From contig JAEZYG010000020.1 of assembly GCA_023419175.1 (NCBI GenBank), positions 1 through 16,581 on the forward strand: a DNA stretch of 16,581 nucleotides. Direction: 5' to 3'. Position 1 is the stretch's first letter. Each line of letters begins with the position of its first letter. This stretch comes from Actinomycetes bacterium (GTDB taxonomy: Bacteria > Actinomycetota > Actinomycetes > Propionibacteriales > Propionibacteriaceae). Below the pieces are notes generated by a model. It was not told the origin of the DNA. It did not search any database and saw only the letters and a list, made by a program, of their open reading frames with translations. This document shows, piece by piece, positions 13,090 through 16,581 of this stretch. Both the position numbers and the translations under genes were made by a program.

Positions 13090-14553
13090 GTGCGATTCTT
13101 GACAGCAGAACCCAGCTACGATTTGACGTACAACGATGTCTTCATGGCGCCGAACCGTTCGTCTATTCCTTCCCGTCTCGATGTCGATTTAACCTCGACG
13201 GATGGAATCGATCTCCCCCTCCCTCTGGTGGTGGCGAATATGACAGCGATCTCGGGACGACGCATGGCAGAAACCGTCGCTAGGCGAGGCGGTCTAGCCG
13301 TTCTCCCTCAAGATATCCCCGTGGATATCTTGGCTCATTCCATCGCGAAGGTGAAAGCATCTCCTACCCAATTTGAAACGCCTATCACCGTTGACGAACA
13401 CACGACTGTCGGTGAGGCTCTTCAGTTGATGTTCAAACGCTCTCATGGAGCGGTGATCGTTGTCGATTCTCATCACCGTCCCTGTGGCATGGTCGGATTC
13501 CATGAGATGAACGGAGTGGATCGTTTCCTCCAAGTTCACGAAGTGATGCATACGTCGTGGACGATGGTTGACGCCGATTCCACCCCTGAATATGTCTTTG
13601 AGCAATTGAACGATCAGCGCACGAAATTAGCAGTCGCCACCGATTCCGATGGACGTTTGGTTGGAGTCATGAACGCTAAGGGAGCACTGCGTTCAGCGAT
13701 TTACCGTCCGGCTGTCGATCACGAAGGACGGCTCAAAGTTGCCGTTGCGATTGGTATCAGCGGAGATGCCGCTGGACGCGCTCAATTCCTTCTCGATGCC
13801 GGAGCAGATGTTCTCGTTCTCGATACCGCTCATGGACATCAAGAACGCATGATTGACGCGTTAACTAAGGTCAGGAAAGTTCGCGACGCCTTCTACGCCA
13901 ATACTGGACGGCGTATCCCCTTGGTAGCTGGCAATATCGTCACCAAACAAGGAGTGATCGATCTAGTCGAAGCCGGAGCCGACATCATCAAGGTCGGCGT
14001 AGGACCAGGCGCCATGTGTACGACCCGTATGCAAACAGGGGTCGGACGTCCACAATTCTCCGCTGTCGTCGAATGCGCTGCCGCAGCTCGCGATTTGGGC
14101 GCTGCGATTTGGGCAGATGGAGGTGTGCGTCATCCTCGAGACGTCGCCCTCGCCCTAGCAGGCGGAGCGGGCAGCGTGATGATTGGAAGTTGGTTCGCAG
14201 GCACCCACGAATCGACTGGCGATCTGCTACACGATGCCCAAGGGCGCGCCTATAAGGAAAGTTTCGGCATGGCAAGCGCTCGAGCGGTACGCAACAGAAC
14301 GCGTGCGAAATCGAGTTTTGATCGGGCGAAAGCCTCTCTTTTTGAAGAGGGAATCAGCTCGTCCAAGATGTATCTCGATCCTCAGCGTCCAGGAGTGGAA
14401 GACCTGATCGACTGGATCACCTCTGGTGTGCGTTCATCGTGCACCTATGCGGGAGCTCGCACTTTGGAGCAATATCATGAGAAAGCCGTTATCGGTGTTC
14501 AATCTCCCTCCGGATATGAAGAGGGACGCCCCCTTTCCTCCTCGTGGAGCTAA
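13090..14553 (+). CDS. guaB1: GuaB1: CBS-domain IMPDH/GMPR family enzyme, probably GMP reductase
   Basis: 487 residues from GTG 13090, which gives VRFLTAEPSYDLTYNDVFM, the expected GuaB1 N-terminus; an AGGA lies just upstream. The (beta/alpha)8 barrel is split by a CBS pair (about 95-205, e.g. VGEALQLMFKRSHGAVIVVDSHHRPCGMVG). Later barrel motifs are DTAHGH, GNIVTKQG, then the catalytic loop VGVGPGAMCTTRMQTGVG with Cys310, and WADGGVRHPRD and MIGSWFAGTHES for the nucleotide phosphate. Actinobacteria carry a separate GuaB2 as the true IMP dehydrogenase. Mycobacterial GuaB1 has been shown to be a GMP reductase (GMP to IMP, NADPH-dependent) regulated through its CBS domains. An IMP dehydrogenase label would therefore likely be wrong. 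The gene is single, divergent from the receiver-like gene, and ends at a bidirectional terminator. Confidence 0.9.
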   Translation: MRFLTAEPSYDLTYNDVFMAPNRSSIPSRLDVDLTSTDGIDLPLPLVVANMTAISGRRMAETVARRGGLAVLPQDIPVDILAHSIAKVKASPTQFETPITVDEHTTVGEALQLMFKRSHGAVIVVDSHHRPCGMVGFHEMNGVDRFLQVHEVMHTSWTMVDADSTPEYVFEQLNDQRTKLAVATDSDGRLVGVMNAKGALRSAIYRPAVDHEGRLKVAVAIGISGDAAGRAQFLLDAGADVLVLDTAHGHQERMIDALTKVRKVRDAFYANTGRRIPLVAGNIVTKQGVIDLVEAGADIIKVGVGPGAMCTTRMQTGVGRPQFSAVVECAAAARDLGAAIWADGGVRHPRDVALALAGGAGSVMIGSWFAGTHESTGDLLHDAQGRAYKESFGMASARAVRNRTRAKSSFDRAKASLFEEGISSSKMYLDPQRPGVEDLIDWITSGVRSSCTYAGARTLEQYHEKAVIGVQSPSGYEEGRPLSSSWS

Positions 14554-14568
14554 TCAGTGCTCATAGTA

Positions 14569-14605
14569 AAAGACGGCTGTTATCCGCAGCCGTCTTTGTT
14601 TTTTT
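14569..14605 (+). terminator. Bidirectional intrinsic terminator between guaB1 and erpA
   Basis: AAAGACGGCTG (14569-14579) pairs perfectly with CAGCCGTCTTT (14587-14597) around a 7-base loop, followed by G and seven T. On the minus strand the hairpin is followed by a run of four T, so it can also serve the convergent erpA gene. Confidence 0.95.
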
Positions 14606-14625
14606 ATGCTAGTGAAGTGGATAGA

Positions 14626-14982
14626 TCAGTGGAATGAATCTCCACAAGCACAGGTATTTTGAGCGTTTGGATTGTCGATGGTAAATCCTTGAGCCTCGAT
14701 AGTATCGAGGAAGTCGATGACCGCTCCTCCAAGATAGGGGGCGCTCATCTTATCCACTCTCAACTGGACGCCTTCATAATCGCAGACGAGATCGCCATCG
14801 AGTTGACGATCGTCAAACATCAACTGATAGCGAAGCCCCGAACATCCCCCCGGCTGAACGGCGATACGCAAAGCCAGATCGTCACGATCCTCATTGGCTA
14901 ATAGGGACGCCGCCTTAGCGACTGCAGCGTCTGTCAACGTGACTCCTGTGGGATTATTCTGCTCAACAGGTGTATCGCTCAT
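14626..14982 (-). CDS. erpA: Iron-sulfur cluster insertion protein ErpA (HesB/IscA family)
   Basis: A-type carrier that receives Fe-S clusters and passes them to target enzymes. 118 residues from ATG 14980-14982, which has GGAG five bases upstream; the frame is open for 13 more residues, which were rejected. The three cluster-ligand cysteines are in place: Cys47 in PGGCSGLRY, and Cys111 and Cys113 in the C-terminal CACGDSF. The VTLTDAAVAKAASLL start and YLGGAVIDFLDT centre are typical. Convergent with guaB1, sharing the terminator, and divergent from the DUF3043 gene. A TATGAT at 15050-15055 (minus) could be its -10. Actinobacteria often have a single A-type protein, so the erpA name is used by convention. 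Confidence 0.92.
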   Translation of the reverse strand: MSDTPVEQNNPTGVTLTDAAVAKAASLLANEDRDDLALRIAVQPGGCSGLRYQLMFDDRQLDGDLVCDYEGVQLRVDKMSAPYLGGAVIDFLDTIEAQGFTIDNPNAQNTCACGDSFH

Positions 14983-15133
14983 CTTTTCTCCATCCATGTC
15001 GTTGGGCGCTATCGCCTTCATCGGTGAAGTCTAATAGCTGAGCCGATCAATCATAAGAACCACCCTTCAGCGTCAGGCGAACGTGATGCATTTTTTACCA
15101 TTACGTCATAGAGCACCGAGATGGGAAGATCGC

Positions 15134-15139
15134 TAGAAT
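15134..15139 (+). promoter_or_regulatory. Candidate -10 element for the DUF3043 operon
   Basis: TAGAAT (5 of 6 to TATAAT) places a transcription start near 15146, inside the longest reading of the DUF3043 frame. It would leave a short leader that carries the AAGGAAG ribosome site of GTG 15171. There is no clear -35 element. Confidence 0.4.
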
Positions 15140-15170
15140 GATCCCGTCTACCGACCAGCGAAGGAAGATC

Positions 15171-15656
15171 GTGGGGAAAAATCAGCCGACACCGACACGA
15201 AAAGAAGCCGAAAAACAGCGTCGTGAGCGTCTTCGTCCGACTCTGACTAAGAAGGAGCGCAAAGAGCGTGAGCGAGCTATCGCGCGTCAACGCTCAGATA
15301 AAGCTTATGAGCAGATGGAAAGACAGCCCGAACGCGTCTTGTTGCGTAATATGGTCGATTCGCGATGGACATTGAGTGAATTCACCTGGCCAGTCATGTT
15401 CATCGCATTGGCGATGATGCTCTCTGCAGCCTATTTCCCGGTCATGGCATATATCGCCAACTATCTCGTTTGGGCTTTGATGCTGGTCATCATCGTTGAG
15501 GTGAGCGTGACATGGTGGCAATACAAACGTCTACTCGCCCAACGTCATCCCCATGCCTCACGACGAGGGCTCGTGCTGTACATGATGTCTCGCATGATTA
15601 CGATGCGCCGTTTCCGCCGTCCAGGAACTGAATTGGATCGAGGAGCGTCTTACTGA
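15171..15656 (+). CDS. DUF3043 membrane protein
   Basis: Function unknown; a conserved actinobacterial membrane protein family. From GTG 15171 it has 161 residues: the GKNQPTPTRKEAEKQRRERL opening that defines the family (GKGRPTPKRKEAE in relatives), a long highly basic helix (to about 60), RNMVDSRWTLSEFTWP, two adjacent membrane segments (about 73-92 and 95-116) and a basic C-terminus ending in RRFRRPGTELDRGASY. The GTG has AAGGAAG three to five bases upstream. ATG 15138, the longest reading, overlaps a likely -10 element and was not preferred. The stop overlaps the next start in TGATG, so translation is coupled. In Actinobacteria it often lies near an M17 aminopeptidase gene, as here. Confidence 0.88.
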   Translation: MGKNQPTPTRKEAEKQRRERLRPTLTKKERKERERAIARQRSDKAYEQMERQPERVLLRNMVDSRWTLSEFTWPVMFIALAMMLSAAYFPVMAYIANYLVWALMLVIIVEVSVTWWQYKRLLAQRHPHASRRGLVLYMMSRMITMRRFRRPGTELDRGASY

Positions 15657-15865
15657 TGTTTCGTTGGGAAGCCTACCGGGATGGCGTGCAGGTCGATCGC
15701 TCAGAATTAGCTACTGCTTTTCTTGACGAAACCTTCAGCACTCAAGCAGAAGCTGAACAGTGGCTTGGACGCTATTACGATGCTTTTAGCGATCTGCCGG
15801 CGACACAGGTTGCCCTCTATGAGGACGATCAACTCATTCTTGGGCCGATGAATTTAGAAGGCTGA
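15656..15865 (+). CDS. Small conserved-type protein (69 residues), function unknown
   Basis: Acidic soluble protein with no signal peptide or membrane segment. It reads MFRWEAYRDGVQ at the start, FSTQAEAEQWLGRYYDAFSD in the middle and VALYEDDQLILGPMNLE at the end. Small actinobacterial proteins with the same outline (a TQADAEAWLG-like helix, then a VxLxEDxxxxYGPMxL strand pair) are familiar to me, without an assigned role. It overlaps the DUF3043 stop by one base and has a GAGGAG ribosome site about ten bases upstream within that gene, so it is translationally coupled. The coding call is supported by the coupling, the ribosome site and the family-like sequence. Confidence 0.75.
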   Translation: MFRWEAYRDGVQVDRSELATAFLDETFSTQAEAEQWLGRYYDAFSDLPATQVALYEDDQLILGPMNLEG

Positions 15866-15926
15866 TTCCCTCCCCGCCTTTATCGGTGCGATACGGTGGA
15901 CATATCGACCGTATAGAAAGGCAAAG

Positions 15927-16581
15927 ATGGCGAATACTACGACCTATGACCCGACTCGCTTCTGTCCTGAGCGTACGTCTCTACCGTCTCTAAAATCGTC
16001 CCAAAGCGCCGACCAATGCACCATGATGCTTATCGGTGTTATCACCTATCGCGATCAACTGACCATCCTTGGGGATAGCGATGTCATTACCGCATGGACT
16101 CGGTGCGATCACGATGAGCTGAGAGAAACCCTGGAGAAGATGGGCATATCATCTACCCCTTCTCAGATAGGTTTTGTTAACACTCCTGGCGGTCTTTTAG
16201 TCACGGTAGGTATGGGAGATGAACTCGATATCTCCGCAGAGCAAATGAGGCGAGCTGCTGGTAGCGGTCTTCGCGCTATCGCTCAGCGCTCTTATCGCGA
16301 TGCTCAACATGTCGCGATCTGCTTCAATACCGACGCTACAGCTCATCTTCAAGCCATCGCAGAAGGAGCTGCTTTGGCATGTGACCGTTTCACCAAGATC
16401 AGCTCCAAAAACTCAACCTCTCAGATTGAATCGATTACCCTCATCACTTCGAGCAAGGAAGCTGAAAAGGCTGTCCTTCAGGCGAGCATTACGTCTGCTC
16501 ACGTAGCGATTGCTCGCGATTGGGGCGATATGCCTCCCAACCTCATGGGGCCTTCCGATCTTGTAGATCAGGCTCGCACGC
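15927..16581 (+). CDS. pepA: Leucyl aminopeptidase (M17), N-terminal part, runs off the window
   Basis: Removes N-terminal residues from peptides; a hexameric two-metal enzyme in the cytoplasm. The frame runs open for 218 codons from ATG 15927 (AAGG five bases upstream) to the end of the window. The N-terminal macro-like domain shows VTVGMGDELDISAEQMRRAAGSGLRAI, then IAEGAALACDRFTKISS, a counterpart of the EGALLGxYrFdxYK motif. The linker into the catalytic domain is AHVAIARDWGDMPPNLMGPSDLVDQA, the usual ARxLVNTPPNxLxPxxLA region. NTPPN has become GDMPPN. The metal-binding and catalytic residues lie beyond the window and cannot be checked. It is 61 bases downstream of the small gene at 15656 on the same strand and may share its transcript. 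Confidence 0.9.
   Translation, partial: MANTTTYDPTRFCPERTSLPSLKSSQSADQCTMMLIGVITYRDQLTILGDSDVITAWTRCDHDELRETLEKMGISSTPSQIGFVNTPGGLLVTVGMGDELDISAEQMRRAAGSGLRAIAQRSYRDAQHVAICFNTDATAHLQAIAEGAALACDRFTKISSKNSTSQIESITLITSSKEAEKAVLQASITSAHVAIARDWGDMPPNLMGPSDLVDQART

Noticed and set aside
1..16581. CRISPR arrays, tRNA or rRNA genes, prophage genes
   Set aside because: No regularly spaced repeat series, no tRNA cloverleaf other than the tRNA-like part of tmRNA, and no phage or conjugation genes were seen.

Overview
This window reads as the chromosome of an actinomycete (Actinomycetota). The markers are the mtrA-mtrB-lpqB order, an ErpA/DUF3043/PepA neighbourhood, a stand-alone receiver-like protein beside trpD, a CBS-containing GuaB1, a release factor 2 without the programmed frameshift, and a tmRNA tag ending in DFALAA. 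Base composition looks close to balanced by eye, which is low for the phylum. A relative of Propionibacteriaceae is possible, but I cannot place it from sequence alone. Most of the window is conserved housekeeping DNA.

Layout. 1-2344 (minus): mtrA, mtrB and the first 26 codons of lpqB, packed with 1-base and 4-base junctions. 2446-3009 (minus): a YqgE/AlgH-family gene with a leaderless-looking start. It diverges from a small lipoprotein gene (3090-3719, plus). 3839-4202 (plus): ssrA (tmRNA), ending in a strong hairpin. Its protein partner smpB lies convergently at 4338-4814 (minus). 4910-7910 (minus): ftsE-ftsX followed by a coiled-coil M23 peptidoglycan hydrolase, a complete cell-division hydrolase module closed by an intrinsic terminator. 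8085-9197 (minus): prfB. 9290-9757 (plus): a YqeY/GatB-like gene with its own terminator.

9798-11359 is the least ordinary part. An AT-rich 350-base stretch with phased direct repeats leads into two coupled plus-strand genes: a predicted helix-turn-helix protein and a minimal A24 prepilin peptidase. The latter overlaps the 3' end of trpD tail to tail. 11336-12931 (minus): a degenerate receiver protein followed by trpD. 13090-14553 (plus): guaB1, which probably encodes a GMP reductase rather than an IMP dehydrogenase. A bidirectional terminator separates it from erpA (14626-14982, minus). 15171-16581 (plus): a DUF3043 membrane protein, a 69-residue conserved-type small protein and the 5' part of an M17 leucyl aminopeptidase that runs off the window.

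Functional links. MtrAB-LpqB and FtsEX-hydrolase both govern cell-wall remodelling and division. tmRNA and SmpB form the trans-translation system, and RF2 belongs to the same theme of translation termination. GuaB1 and TrpD are nucleotide and amino-acid metabolism. No insertion sequence, CRISPR array, tRNA or rRNA was seen. Several start codons (GTG, or ATG/GTG downstream of the longest frame) were reassigned on Shine-Dalgarno and family-alignment grounds; these choices are stated in each entry.
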